From: an uncultured Tenacibaculum sp.
Lineage (GTDB): Bacteria; Bacteroidota; Bacteroidia; Flavobacteriales; Flavobacteriaceae
Length of the DNA stretch: 64,000 nucleotides
Assembly: GCA_947501615.1 (NCBI GenBank)
Contig: CANMWK010000003.1
Span: 310,001-374,000 of the forward strand
Direction of reading: 5' to 3'
Below, one piece after another: positions 51,527-60,839 of this stretch. A program made the position numbers and the translations under genes. The notes below the pieces were generated by a model, which saw only the letters and a list, made by a program, of their open reading frames with translations, searched no databases and had not been told where the DNA came from. Position 1 is the stretch's first letter. The number at the start of each line of letters is the position of its first letter.

Positions 51527-53440
51527 TTATTTAATCAAATCATAAGAACGTTTGATAAAGTTTGTTAATTCTTCACCGTGTAATAAATTCTGAGAAAGTT
51601 TTGCTAAATCAAAAGCTTGAGAGATTAACTCTTTTTGCTTTCCTTCATCAGCATTTAAAATATCAGAAACTAATTCGTGATTTGTATTTACTACCAAATT
51701 ATACATTTCTGGCATGTTACCCATTCCCATCATTCCGCCACCACCAGTAGCACTCATTTCTTTCATTCTACGCATAAATTCTGGAACAGTAATTAAGAAA
51801 GGAGAAGTAGAAGAATCCATAGCTTCTAACTGAACAGTATAACTAGTATTGTTTACAGCACCTTCAATAACTGGTTTTAATTTCTCTTTTTCTTCATCAG
51901 AAAGTTTAGATATTACAGTATCATCCTTTTTAATCAAATTATCTACATGATCTGCATCTACACGCTTAAATTGTAATTTAGCATCGCCAGAAGACGTTTC
52001 TAATTTTTGTAGTAAATGCGAAACAATTGGAGAGTCTAATACTAAAACTTCATATCCTTTTGCTTTTGCATCTTCAATATAACTGTGTTGTGCATCTTTG
52101 TTTGCAGCATATAAGATAATGTGATTTCCATCTTTGTCAGTTTGAGAATCTTTAGTTTTCTCTACCAACTCTTCGTAAGTAAAGAAAGTATCATTTACAG
52201 TAGGGTATAAGGCAAACTTTTTAGCTTTATCGAAGAATTTATCTTCAGATAACATACCGTATTCGATAATCACTTTGATATCATTCCACTTTTGTTCAAA
52301 ATCTTCACGATCTTTTTTGAATAAAGAAGAAAGTTTATCAGCTACTTTTTTAGTAATGTAACCAGAAATTTTCTTTACAGCTCCATCTGCTTGTAAATAT
52401 GAACGAGAAACATTTAATGGAATATCCGGAGAATCAATAACACCTTTTAGCATTTGTAAGAAATCAGGTACAATTCCTTCTACGTTGTCTGTTACAAATA
52501 CTTGATTTTGGTATAACTGAATTTTATCCTTTTGAATATCCATGTTTTGAGATAAACGAGGGAAATATAAAATACCAGTTAAGTTAAAAGGATAATCAAC
52601 ATTCAAATGAATATTGAATAAAGGCTCTTCGAATTGCATTGGGTACAACTCTCTGTAGAAGTTTTTATAATCCTCTTCTTCTAAATCAGCAGGTTTTTTT
52701 GTCCAAGCAGGATTCGTATTGTTAATGATGTTGTCAACATCTATTTGCTTATGAGGCTCGGTAGTTTCTTTACCCTCAGCATCTGTAGTTGTTTGTGGTG
52801 TAAAATCAGGATCGTTTACTTTTTTTGTTCCAAATTTAATTGGAATTTGGTTGAAACGATTGTATTTTGTTAATAATCCAGAGATTTTAGAATCTTCTAA
52901 GAAATCCTTTTCATCTTCAGAAATGTGAAGAATAATTTCTGTTCCTCTTTCTGATTTATCGTGTGCTTCTAAAGTATATTCTGGAGAACCATCACAAATC
53001 CAATGTGCAGCAGCTTCATCTTTGAAAGATTTTGTGATAATTTCAACTTTATCTGCAACCATAAATGCAGAGTAAAAACCTAAACCAAAATGACCTATTA
53101 CACCAGTTTCATTGTTTGAATCTTTATATTTTTCTAAAAACTCTTCAGCACCAGAAAAAGCAATCTGATTGATATATTTTTCAACTTCTTCAGCTGTCAT
53201 ACCAAGACCTTGGTCTACGATATGTAGTGTTTTATTCTCTTTGTCAATTTTAATCTCTATTTGTGGATTACCATATTCAACTTTGGCTTCTCCAATAGAA
53301 ATTAAATGTTTTAATTTGGTTGTTGCATCTGTAGCATTTGAAATTAATTCTCGTAAGAAAATCTCATGATCTGAATACAAGAATTTTTTAATTAGCGGAA
53401 AAATATTTTCTACCGATACATTAATACTTCCTTTACTCAT
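51527..53440 (-). CDS. htpG: molecular chaperone HtpG (Hsp90)
   Basis: 637 aa. ATP-dependent cytosolic chaperone. N-terminal GHKL ATPase: LRELISNATDATTKL (catalytic Glu), DQGLGMTAEEVEKYI, and GHFGLGFYSAFMVADKV; middle-domain Arg region NVSRSYLQADGAVKKI; C-terminal dimerisation region. The acidic insert NDPDFTPQTTTDAEGKETTEP is in the position usual for Bacteroidota members. Single-gene unit with its own terminator. Confidence 0.95.
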   Translation of the reverse strand: MSKGSINVSVENIFPLIKKFLYSDHEIFLRELISNATDATTKLKHLISIGEAKVEYGNPQIEIKIDKENKTLHIVDQGLGMTAEEVEKYINQIAFSGAEEFLEKYKDSNNETGVIGHFGLGFYSAFMVADKVEIITKSFKDEAAAHWICDGSPEYTLEAHDKSERGTEIILHISEDEKDFLEDSKISGLLTKYNRFNQIPIKFGTKKVNDPDFTPQTTTDAEGKETTEPHKQIDVDNIINNTNPAWTKKPADLEEEDYKNFYRELYPMQFEEPLFNIHLNVDYPFNLTGILYFPRLSQNMDIQKDKIQLYQNQVFVTDNVEGIVPDFLQMLKGVIDSPDIPLNVSRSYLQADGAVKKISGYITKKVADKLSSLFKKDREDFEQKWNDIKVIIEYGMLSEDKFFDKAKKFALYPTVNDTFFTYEELVEKTKDSQTDKDGNHIILYAANKDAQHSYIEDAKAKGYEVLVLDSPIVSHLLQKLETSSGDAKLQFKRVDADHVDNLIKKDDTVISKLSDEEKEKLKPVIEGAVNNTSYTVQLEAMDSSTSPFLITVPEFMRRMKEMSATGGGGMMGMGNMPEMYNLVVNTNHELVSDILNADEGKQKELISQAFDLAKLSQNLLHGEELTNFIKRSYDLIK

Positions 53441-53517
53441 AATAATATGTGTTTGATTTTTTATTCTAAATTTTCAAAGTAAGCTTGTCAAAAAAAATAC
53501 CAAAAATTTAAAGAATG

Positions 53518-54768
53518 TCAGGTTGACAGTAACTTATTTTTAGATTTTAATGAATTATTAAATAAGATAGACGCAAATAAACCTATTAACGAACTCACTA
53601 AGAAGAAAATAAATAGATATTGATATGCTAATTTTCCTCCAACTTCATCTAAGTAGTATCCTTCAATGGGGCCTAAAAAAACGTCAGGAGAAAAACCAAT
53701 AACAGAAAGGATTCCTATAACAGTTCCTGTCATAGTGATAGGTATTTTAGCTTCTTCTAGTAAGGTAAAATACAGTACTCTTAAAGTATACACACCTATT
53801 AAGGTACTTACCACAGGAAGTAATAATGAAAGATGTAGTATTTGCTTATCAAAAAGTAAGAGAAGACAACCTACAGACATTATTGAAAAACCAATAATTA
53901 ACCATTTACTCGGAGTAGATTTTTTAGTGAAAATAATTACTAATACACAAATTATAGGTCTTATGTAAGATATAAATGTTCCTAACTCCGCAGATTCTCT
54001 AGAATTATAACCATAAATATCATTTGCATATTGTGTAAAAATATCTGCCATTCTAAAACCAACATAAGATGTTAATATAATGATCATTAAAATCCAAATA
54101 ATGGGATAACGTAAGGCCTTTGTTATATTATAGCTGTGTTTGTTTGTAGTCGTTATTTTTGAATGATCTCCAAAATCAGGAATCAATAACATAAGAAAGC
54201 TTACTAATATTACAGCTATTGATGTTAGCAGGTATACTTTGTTCATAGCATTTTGCAATAACAATTTAGATGAGTTTTCTTCACTTATCATTGAAGAAAT
54301 AATAGCTACTCCCACTGTACCAATGATAGCAGCAACAATACCTCTACCGCCTTCTAACAATCCAAAACCAAGTACTTGGTCTTTTTTTCCTCCCCATATT
54401 CTAGTTGCCTTGATTAAAGGTGACCAAAATAGCATTATCGTAGTAAAACCCCAATATATGTACAGAATGTATAATGTAGATAATGATGGGTAATATACCC
54501 AAGCAAGTCCGCCAATACCTGTTAAAAACAAAGCAATGCTCATTAAATATTTTAATTGAAACTTATCAGAAATAAGTCCGCCAAAGAAATAAGAAATCAT
54601 AGCAGTAATTCCATATAAAGTATAACAAAAACCAATGTTTTTATTGGTAATTTCAAAGGCATCTAAAAAAGTAGGTCGAAATATTCTAAGTAATACAAAT
54701 GGTAAAGCATAAATAATTTCTGCTGCAAAAATTAAAAAAATAATTTGTGTTACTTTTTTATACTTCAT
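53518..54768 (-). CDS. MFS transporter
   Basis: 416 aa with twelve hydrophobic segments. The loop 2-3 motif GGLISDKFQLKYLM matches the MFS signature GxxxDxxxR-like region, and the general layout resembles organophosphate:phosphate-antiporter or sugar-phosphate carriers (FWSPLIKATRIWGGKKDQVLGFGLLEGGRG). Substrate unassigned. The 3' end overlaps a small palindrome TGTCAGGTTGACA, possibly a REP remnant. Divergent from the KASIII-like gene. Confidence 0.87.
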   Translation of the reverse strand: MKYKKVTQIIFLIFAAEIIYALPFVLLRIFRPTFLDAFEITNKNIGFCYTLYGITAMISYFFGGLISDKFQLKYLMSIALFLTGIGGLAWVYYPSLSTLYILYIYWGFTTIMLFWSPLIKATRIWGGKKDQVLGFGLLEGGRGIVAAIIGTVGVAIISSMISEENSSKLLLQNAMNKVYLLTSIAVILVSFLMLLIPDFGDHSKITTTNKHSYNITKALRYPIIWILMIIILTSYVGFRMADIFTQYANDIYGYNSRESAELGTFISYIRPIICVLVIIFTKKSTPSKWLIIGFSIMSVGCLLLLFDKQILHLSLLLPVVSTLIGVYTLRVLYFTLLEEAKIPITMTGTVIGILSVIGFSPDVFLGPIEGYYLDEVGGKLAYQYLFIFFLVSSLIGLFASILFNNSLKSKNKLLST

Positions 54769-54941
54769 TTAGTAAATTTAATAATAATGGTTTCAATTGT
54801 GTTGTATGATGAGTTTAATAGAGGTAAAGTGTTAAAAGTATAAAAAAAATAAAAAAATGTACTGATATTTTTAGGTTTATTATAAAAGATTGTTAAAATG
54901 TGCTGACATCATGACACTTTGGTAATTTTATTTTTATCGAT

Positions 54942-54973
54942 TTTGTTCAAAAATGATAAAATTCATACTTTTA
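54942..54973 (+). promoter_or_regulatory. promoter of the KASIII-like gene
   Basis: TTTG (54942-54945), 20 bases, then TACTTTTA (54966-54973), one base from TAnnTTTG. The ATG lies 44 bases further on. Confidence 0.55.
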
Positions 54974-55017
54974 CGAGCTCTTAACAAGCGAAACAACTAA
55001 ATTATAACTTTATAAAT

Positions 55018-56025
55018 ATGTATAGTTCAAAAATTACGGGTTTAGGATATTATGTTCCTGAAAATGTGGTCACTAATGATGATCTTACACAGTGGATGGA
55101 AACAAGTGATGAGTGGATACAGGAACGAACAGGAATAAAAGAGCGTCGTTGGATAGACCCTAAAACTGAAGATACTACGGCTGTAATGGGAGCAAAAGCT
55201 GCTAGAATAGCCATTGATAGAGCTGGATTAACTAAAGATGATATTGATTTTATCATTTTTGCTACGTTAAGTCCTGATATGTACTTCCCAGGTGGAGGAG
55301 TGCAAATACAAGATATGCTTGATATGCCAACAATAGGAGCACTTGATATACGAAATCAATGTTCTGGGTTTATATATTCTTTATCTGTCGCAGATCAGTT
55401 TATTAAAACTGGAATGTATAAAAATATTTTAGTTATTGGTTCTGAAAATCATTCTGGTGGATTAGAAAGGTCTACTAGAGGTAGGGGAGTAACTGTAATT
55501 TTCGGAGATGGAGCAGGAGCAGCAGTTTTATCTAGAAGTGAAGAAAAAGGGAAAGGAATTTTATCTTCTCATTTACATTCTGAAGGTAAGCATGCTAAAG
55601 AATTAGCCTTAATTGGTCCCTCAACTAATCGTTGGGTACCAGAAATTATAAATGATAATGACCCTGATGATGTTTCATATTTCCCTCATATGAATGGTCA
55701 ATTTGTATTTAAACATGCGGTAGTTCGTTTTTCTGAAGCTATTGTAGAAGGTTTGCATGCAAATGGATTACAAAAAGATGATATCGATATGTTAATTCCA
55801 CATCAGGCAAATTTGAGAATTGCACAATTTATTCAGAAAAAATTTGAGTTGTCTAACGATAAAGTATACAATAATATTATGCGTTATGGTAATACTACAG
55901 CAGCATCAATTATAATAGCACTTACTGAAGCTTGGGAAGAAGGAAAAATAAAAGATAATGACTTGGTTGTTTTAGCAGCGTTTGGTAGTGGATTCACTTG
56001 GGGATCTGTAGTAATTCGTTGGTAA
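55018..56025 (+). CDS. beta-ketoacyl-ACP synthase III family protein (FabH-like)
   Basis: 335 aa. Thiolase-fold condensing enzyme. Cys115 in IRNQCSGFIYSL, His in PHQANLRIAQF and Asn in RYGNTTAASI complete the KASIII catalytic triad. The segment ATLSPDMYFPGGGVQIQDML differs from the usual FabH wording (ATxTPD...ST), so it may be one of the KASIII-like proteins outside primary fatty-acid synthesis; I therefore give no symbol. It has its own promoter and a strong terminator, with no fatty-acid genes beside it. Confidence 0.85.
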   Translation: MYSSKITGLGYYVPENVVTNDDLTQWMETSDEWIQERTGIKERRWIDPKTEDTTAVMGAKAARIAIDRAGLTKDDIDFIIFATLSPDMYFPGGGVQIQDMLDMPTIGALDIRNQCSGFIYSLSVADQFIKTGMYKNILVIGSENHSGGLERSTRGRGVTVIFGDGAGAAVLSRSEEKGKGILSSHLHSEGKHAKELALIGPSTNRWVPEIINDNDPDDVSYFPHMNGQFVFKHAVVRFSEAIVEGLHANGLQKDDIDMLIPHQANLRIAQFIQKKFELSNDKVYNNIMRYGNTTAASIIIALTEAWEEGKIKDNDLVVLAAFGSGFTWGSVVIRW

Positions 56026-56052
56026 AAGGTTTAAAAGATTATATCATAAATC

Positions 56053-56087
56053 AAAAAAGGCTTTCTAAAAATTAGAAAGCCTTTTTT
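56053..56087. terminator. strong bidirectional terminator
   Basis: Perfect 16-bp stem AAAAAAGGCTTTCTAA (56053-56068) / TTAGAAAGCCTTTTTT (56072-56087) with a 3-base loop, between the KASIII-like gene and a minus-strand small peptide gene. Confidence 0.85.
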
Positions 56088-56100
56088 GATAATAGGGTTA

Positions 56101-56247
56101 TTATTGTGCACTTTTTGGAAAATCGTCACGATCTCCACAAATAAGGACACGAGGTGACCTCTTGGTATACCAACAATCTTCTTTACCCTTAATATTTCGT
56201 AATTCTTTTTTCTGTAAAGTTATTCCTAAGTTTTTTAGATTTTTCAT
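56101..56247 (-). CDS. short GG-like leader peptide (putative natural-product precursor)
   Basis: 48 aa (ATG at 56247, stop at 56101-56103). The N-terminus MKNLKNLGITLQKKELRN then IKGK follows the leader pattern of the 32859 and 49227 genes, with the second Gly replaced by Lys. The core is short and has two cysteines (EDCWYTKRSP, LICGDRDD). It ends 14 bases from the strong bidirectional terminator, which supports it as a real gene. Without GG, processing is uncertain. No TTCGCGAA is present upstream. Confidence 0.6.
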   Translation of the reverse strand: MKNLKNLGITLQKKELRNIKGKEDCWYTKRSPRVLICGDRDDFPKSAQ

Positions 56248-56339
56248 GCATTATAAATTTTAAAAGTTTGTTTAAATTTATAACAAAAAAGTATTTTCAC
56301 AAACAAATCAATGTTAAATTTCACAATATAGTATTGTGT

Positions 56340-58712
56340 TTAAAACAGTCCTTTTTGCTTTTCATTATCATCTCTTTGCTTTCGTTCTCGTTCTCTATTT
56401 TTACCACTTCCGAAGTTGTATGTAAATCCAACATAAATTAAATCCAATTCTAAATCGTAATTTATATCTTGTGGGAAAGGATTATTGGAAATAATATTAA
56501 AATTTAAGCTATCAAAAATATCATTAACTCTAATATTTAAACTACCATTTCCGTTAAATAAAGAAAGTCTACTACTCAAGCTAAAATAGGTATAAGGCGC
56601 TACAGTTCTTTGTATTGTTACATTCTTTCCTCTGTGAATTGCATCTAATTGGAATGATATTTTTTTAGAAACCGTAAAAGAATTACTTATTCTACTTTTA
56701 ATATTTGTATTTGTAACATTTTCTAAACGATTATTAAGAAATCCTTGTGATTGTTGTACATATGTTTCTAACGAAGGTGAAATACTCCACCATTTTAAAG
56801 GTTTATATCTTCCAGATACATCCATCCCAAAATTATCTGCATATTCATAATTAATAAATGTTCTCGACTGACGATCTGGATTTAATGGATCACTCTGTAC
56901 CAATGATCCTATGTGATCATTAGTTCTACGATAAAAAGTTCCAAGAGAAAGAAACCCTTTTTTAAAATTTTTAGTGTAGTTAAATTCAACTGAATTGGTA
57001 AATTCTTGTCGAAGATTTGGATTACCTACAGATACCGTTAAAGGAGAATAAAATTCTAAAATGGAATATACATGATAAATAGATGGTCTACCAACTCTTC
57101 TGCTATAACTTACCTGAAAAGTATCATCTTTAGTGACTTCATACATTAAAAATAGTGTAGGATATATTGAAAATACATCTTGTTTAATGTCTGAATTTCC
57201 TTGTGTAGGATTCGTAAAGAAAGCATCTAATTGTAATTGCTCTAAACGTAAACCGCTCTGAAAAGAAAATTTACCAAATGTTTTGTTGAAGTTCACATAT
57301 CCTGAAAATATATCTCTTTGGTATGTTAAATCGGTATTACCAAAAGGCTGAATAGTAGTAGGATTTATTTGAATTTGTTGATTGGTATTGATTGTGTTTA
57401 CAATATCTCTTTTTCTATATTCTAAACCAAGTTCTAATTTACCATCTTGTAAGGGTTTTGTATAATCTAAATTTATAAGCCATAATTTTCTAGTATGTGC
57501 TATGCTAGAATTAAAATTTAGAATGGAATTGTCGTTTAATAAGTCAGTATTTTTAGCTTCTTCAGGTTCACCATAAGTACTATAGTTTACTTCAAATTCT
57601 AATTGTTGACCTTTTTCGTCCAAATTACGTAAATACCCAATATTATATGTTTGATCATTCAATCCATAATCCGAAAAATAAGAAGAATTAGAGATTAATA
57701 AATCATTTTCTAAAATTGTTGTTTTAGTTTCAAATTCGTAGGGATTAAAGCCTTGCGATGTAAATACTGAAAGTGTATTGTTTTCATCAAAAGTAATATC
57801 TGCTCCAATTCTGAAATTATGATTGTTAGGTTTACTTAAAAAGTCTAAATTCTGAAATAAATCAATATCTAATCGATCATAAGAAAAAATAGTGGCATAA
57901 TCACCAAAATCATAACTATAGTTACCGTAAAAATTAACGTTACCCGTTTTATAATTCGCTTGAAAAAAGAAATCTGGTCTAGTGTTTTTACTATGTTCAA
58001 CTCCTGCAGAAACAGTTCCATTAAAACCTATTTGCGTATTTTTTTTCAAGACAATATTAATCAACCCACTTTTTCCTTCGGGATTGTATTTTGATGATGG
58101 ATTTGTAATTAATTCTACTTGTTTTATTGAGTTAGAACGTATTTGTTTTAATAACTGATCGTTATCTAAATTAGAGGGTCTTCCATCTACAAGTATTGTA
58201 ACATTACTACCCCTCATACTTACAGTTCCATTTACGGGATCAACATCTAAAGAAGGAATATTTTGAAAGAGTTGCAAAGCATTGGTTCCTGCTGCGTTTA
58301 AATCTTTGTCTACATTATAAATTTTCTTATCTATTTTTTGGACGAATACTGCTTTTTCCCCTGTTACTTCAACAGTATCTAAAGTCGTATTGCTTTCCTC
58401 TAAAACTATTGTTCCCAAGTTTATTTTAGCTGTTGTAGCACTTAAGTTTACTTTTTTCTTTATCGTTTTATATCCAACAGACTGAATTTCTAAAATCAAA
58501 TTCCCAAGAGGTAATTTTTTTACCTTAAAAGAACCTCTTTTATCTGAAATATTTCCAGTAATTATTTCCTGTTTGATGTTTTTGCAAACTATTGAAACAT
58601 AAGGAATTGCTTTTTTTGATTTTTCGTCAATTACTTTTCCTTTAATTTCTCCATTTTGCGCATAAAATTTTACAACTATAAATAGTAAAAATAACAGATA
58701 GCGATTTTTCAA
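56340..58712 (-). CDS. TonB-dependent-receptor-like outer membrane beta-barrel protein
   Basis: 790 aa. Signal peptide (MKNRYLLFLLFIVVKFYAQ). A CarboxypepD_reg-like domain (GEIKGKVIDEKSKKAIPYVSI, about 20-110), a plug-like segment (NLDNDQLLKQIRSNSIKQVELITNPSSKYNPEGKSGLINI split at about 175-215), then a long beta-barrel of alternating strands, ending with a Lys/Arg/Glu tail. The pattern fits the outer-membrane beta-barrel (OMP_b-brl_3) family of TonB-type receptors. Ligand unknown. No SusD partner is adjacent. Confidence 0.85.
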   Translation of the reverse strand: MKNRYLLFLLFIVVKFYAQNGEIKGKVIDEKSKKAIPYVSIVCKNIKQEIITGNISDKRGSFKVKKLPLGNLILEIQSVGYKTIKKKVNLSATTAKINLGTIVLEESNTTLDTVEVTGEKAVFVQKIDKKIYNVDKDLNAAGTNALQLFQNIPSLDVDPVNGTVSMRGSNVTILVDGRPSNLDNDQLLKQIRSNSIKQVELITNPSSKYNPEGKSGLINIVLKKNTQIGFNGTVSAGVEHSKNTRPDFFFQANYKTGNVNFYGNYSYDFGDYATIFSYDRLDIDLFQNLDFLSKPNNHNFRIGADITFDENNTLSVFTSQGFNPYEFETKTTILENDLLISNSSYFSDYGLNDQTYNIGYLRNLDEKGQQLEFEVNYSTYGEPEEAKNTDLLNDNSILNFNSSIAHTRKLWLINLDYTKPLQDGKLELGLEYRKRDIVNTINTNQQIQINPTTIQPFGNTDLTYQRDIFSGYVNFNKTFGKFSFQSGLRLEQLQLDAFFTNPTQGNSDIKQDVFSIYPTLFLMYEVTKDDTFQVSYSRRVGRPSIYHVYSILEFYSPLTVSVGNPNLRQEFTNSVEFNYTKNFKKGFLSLGTFYRRTNDHIGSLVQSDPLNPDRQSRTFINYEYADNFGMDVSGRYKPLKWWSISPSLETYVQQSQGFLNNRLENVTNTNIKSRISNSFTVSKKISFQLDAIHRGKNVTIQRTVAPYTYFSLSSRLSLFNGNGSLNIRVNDIFDSLNFNIISNNPFPQDINYDLELDLIYVGFTYNFGSGKNRERERKQRDDNEKQKGLF

Positions 58713-58934
58713 TTTTAGAAGGTGTTTTTTTGGTTAATGCCGACTAAATTAAAAAAAGAAATTAGAAGTTTGTTCGTTTTCTTAAAAAAATACATTAATT
58801 TATTGGATGCATATATTTTATGACAATTAACCAATTGTTTTTTCGATAAATTCAAAATATTGGTAGTAAAAGTATTAGGTATACGATGTTTGGAAAAAAT
58901 GAATACTCTTTTCTGAGTAAAACAAACTAAAAAA

Positions 58935-59627
58935 CTATTCAAATATAGCAACAGCTCTTACAGGAGATCCTGTGCCACCTCGAATTTTTAAAGGTAATGC
59001 AATAAAGCGAAATCTTCCCCTACCTATTAATTGATGTAGGTTTATCATGTTTTCATAGTGTGTAAAGCCTAATTCACCACAAATGTAATGTACTTCTTTA
59101 TTTGATACTTTTGGTACTCCTGGCGACATGGTTTCTACTCCAAAAGCAGCTATTTTTTGCTCACCTAACCAACGTGCACATGCTGCCGTAATTCCGGGGC
59201 CATTAACCCAATTTTCTGTCTGAAATGCTTTTCGATAATGATTGGTATATAACAATACTGTGTCTCCTTTTTTAATATGCAATTTTTCTTTACTAAGTTC
59301 TTTTTTAAGATCTTCGATAGTAATTAATTCTTTATAATTTTTATAAGAAAGATCTAAACAAATACCTTCAGTATAAAACATAGTAAGTGGCATGGTATCA
59401 ATAGATTTTCCAACATGCTCTTTAGCCATATGGTTAAAAGCATCTACATGTGTACCAGTGTGTTCACCAAGTTCTAATTTATAAACAGCAGGAGTTAGGG
59501 TAGATGGATTAGTTTCATCATTCCATTCTTCATGTGTATTATGTACTTGTATTTTTACTTGTGGTAGACTTTTGTAAACAGGCATGCCTTCATAAATTTC
59601 CTGACTCAAATCAACGATTTCAATCAT
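58935..59627 (-). CDS. cyclase-family metal hydrolase (kynurenine formamidase-like)
   Basis: 230 aa. Metal motif HTGTHVDAFNH (His56, His60, Asp62, His66) is the HxxTHxDxxxH of the cyclase/KynB family. Later residues FGVETMSPG and a conserved C-terminal GGTGSPVRAVAIFE agree. KynB itself acts in tryptophan breakdown, but no kynurenine genes lie nearby, so the substrate is open. It overlaps the thioesterase gene by 8 bases and is thus co-translated. Confidence 0.88.
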   Translation of the reverse strand: MIEIVDLSQEIYEGMPVYKSLPQVKIQVHNTHEEWNDETNPSTLTPAVYKLELGEHTGTHVDAFNHMAKEHVGKSIDTMPLTMFYTEGICLDLSYKNYKELITIEDLKKELSKEKLHIKKGDTVLLYTNHYRKAFQTENWVNGPGITAACARWLGEQKIAAFGVETMSPGVPKVSNKEVHYICGELGFTHYENMINLHQLIGRGRFRFIALPLKIRGGTGSPVRAVAIFE

Positions 59628-60171
59628 TTAATTCAATTTTTACATTGTGTTTCTCCAAGTCTTTTAAGTAGTTTTCAGGTATAAAATCTTCAGCATCAAA
59701 TTCTTCTCTTCTTTTTCTTTTCATTTCAATGCGCTTTACAGCTTTTAAAAATCGTCTTACTTCTAAATTGTCATTTACAATTAAACCAGGAACAACTACA
59801 TTTTTACCTTCTTCGTTTTTTGCAACCATAGTAAAATAAGAAGAGTTACAATGGTTTATTGTTCCTGTCTGGATATTTTGCGATTCAACACGAATGCCTA
59901 CAACCATAGAGGTTCTTCCTACATAATTTATGGAAGCTTTCATAGTAACCAATTCACCAACCTCAATAGAGTTTAAAAAATCTACAGTATCTACAGATGC
60001 AGTAACACAATACGTACCTGAGTGTTTAGATGCACAAGCAAAAGCAATTTGATCCATTAAATTTAAAATATATCCACCATGAATTTTCCCACTAAAATTG
60101 GCATGTGAGGGTAACATTAATTCTGATATTGTTATTCTAGTATCTTCTACGTGTTTATAACTATTTTTCAT
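59620..60171 (-). CDS. acyl-CoA thioesterase (hotdog fold)
   Basis: 183 aa. Hotdog-fold features of the acyl-CoA thioesterase (BFIT/YciA) group: LMLPSHANFSGKIHGGYILNLMDQIAFACASKHSG, with the catalytic-region Asp at DQIAF, and VTASVDTVDFLNSIEVGELV. It has a C-terminal extension of about 50 residues that is Lys/Arg/Glu-rich. Cleaves acyl-CoA to free acid and CoA; chain length unknown. Overlaps both its neighbours (8 and 11 bases). Confidence 0.88.
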   Translation of the reverse strand: MKNSYKHVEDTRITISELMLPSHANFSGKIHGGYILNLMDQIAFACASKHSGTYCVTASVDTVDFLNSIEVGELVTMKASINYVGRTSMVVGIRVESQNIQTGTINHCNSSYFTMVAKNEEGKNVVVPGLIVNDNLEVRRFLKAVKRIEMKRKRREEFDAEDFIPENYLKDLEKHNVKIELND

Positions 60172-60550
60172 CTTTTTTTGATCTTAATCCGCTAAAATGA
60201 GGAGAATTTTCTTCTTCTACCTTTATAATAAAATATTTAGTATCACCTAACCAAAAAAGTTTATCAAAACGTTCTTTGTACGTTAGTTTAACATATCTCC
60301 CTTGGTATTTTTGTAAATTTTGAACTACTGTTTCTTGTTTGTCTTCAACGGAAAATTTAAAAATCTGAGCTCCAGAAATTCCCTGACTAATTTCTCCTTC
60401 CCATGTTTTTATTGCGACTCCTTTTCTACTAAATTTTATAAGTTCACCAGAACGAACTCCTTCACTATAGGATACATAATAAATAAATGTATAATAACTT
60501 ATAGCTAATAGAAGAATAGCAAAAAGAATCTTAAATAAAGTTTTTTTCAT
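60161..60550 (-). CDS. small single-pass membrane protein
   Basis: 129 aa. One TM helix at the N-terminus (LFKILFAILLLAISYYTFIYYV), then a short soluble domain (GVRSGELIKFSRKGVAIKTWEGEI ... FKFSVEDKQETVVQNL ... YVKLTYKERFDKLFWLGDTKYFI). The pattern is common in Flavobacteriaceae, where I recall it annotated variously, including as 6-phosphogluconate dehydrogenase, which its sequence does not support. Function unknown. It heads a three-gene overlapping unit with the thioesterase and cyclase. Confidence 0.72.
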   Translation of the reverse strand: MKKTLFKILFAILLLAISYYTFIYYVSYSEGVRSGELIKFSRKGVAIKTWEGEISQGISGAQIFKFSVEDKQETVVQNLQKYQGRYVKLTYKERFDKLFWLGDTKYFIIKVEEENSPHFSGLRSKKDEK

Positions 60551-60718
60551 GAAATAAAGTTAAAATTAAAAATATAGCTAAGCAAACTGACAACAAAATT
60601 AAAGTTAATTTTCAACTAATCGAATTGTTCTTTTAATATATTCGGGCTTAGTACATGAGAGAAAAATACTTTTTTAATTCAAATCATTAAAAATCAGTTT
60701 TTTTGAGTTAAATTGATT

Positions 60719-60773
60719 GTGTCACCTAACATCAGAAAAATTATTTTAAAGATTTTTGTCATCTACTAAGACA
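60719..60773 (+). repeat. dispersed repeat copy 3
   Basis: GTGTCACCTAACATCAG then GAAAAATTATTTTAAAG and ATTTTTGTCATCTACTAAG. Same orientation as copies 1 (40504) and 2 (50033). A TTG frame starting within it is not a likely gene start. Confidence 0.7.
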
Positions 60774-60784
60774 TTCGGGTTAAA

Positions 60785-60815
60785 TTGTCATACAATTGTT
60801 TTTGTTGTAAGTTTG
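60785..60815 (+). promoter_or_regulatory. promoter of the GlmU-like gene
   Basis: TTG (60785-60787) and TAAGTTTG (60808-60815, exact TAnnTTTG) with 20 bases between, followed by the ATG at 60840. Confidence 0.65.
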
Positions 60816-60839
60816 CACAGCTTCAAACAAAAAATTAAG

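Noticed and set aside
53515-53528. TGTCAGGTTGACA palindrome at the MFS gene 3' end
   Set aside because: Looks like a leftover of a REP arm but too short to call.
58715-58951. 78-codon minus-strand frame upstream of the TonB-type gene
   Set aside because: It overlaps the cyclase 3' end, is low-complexity and has no recognisable feature; more likely promoter/leader DNA.
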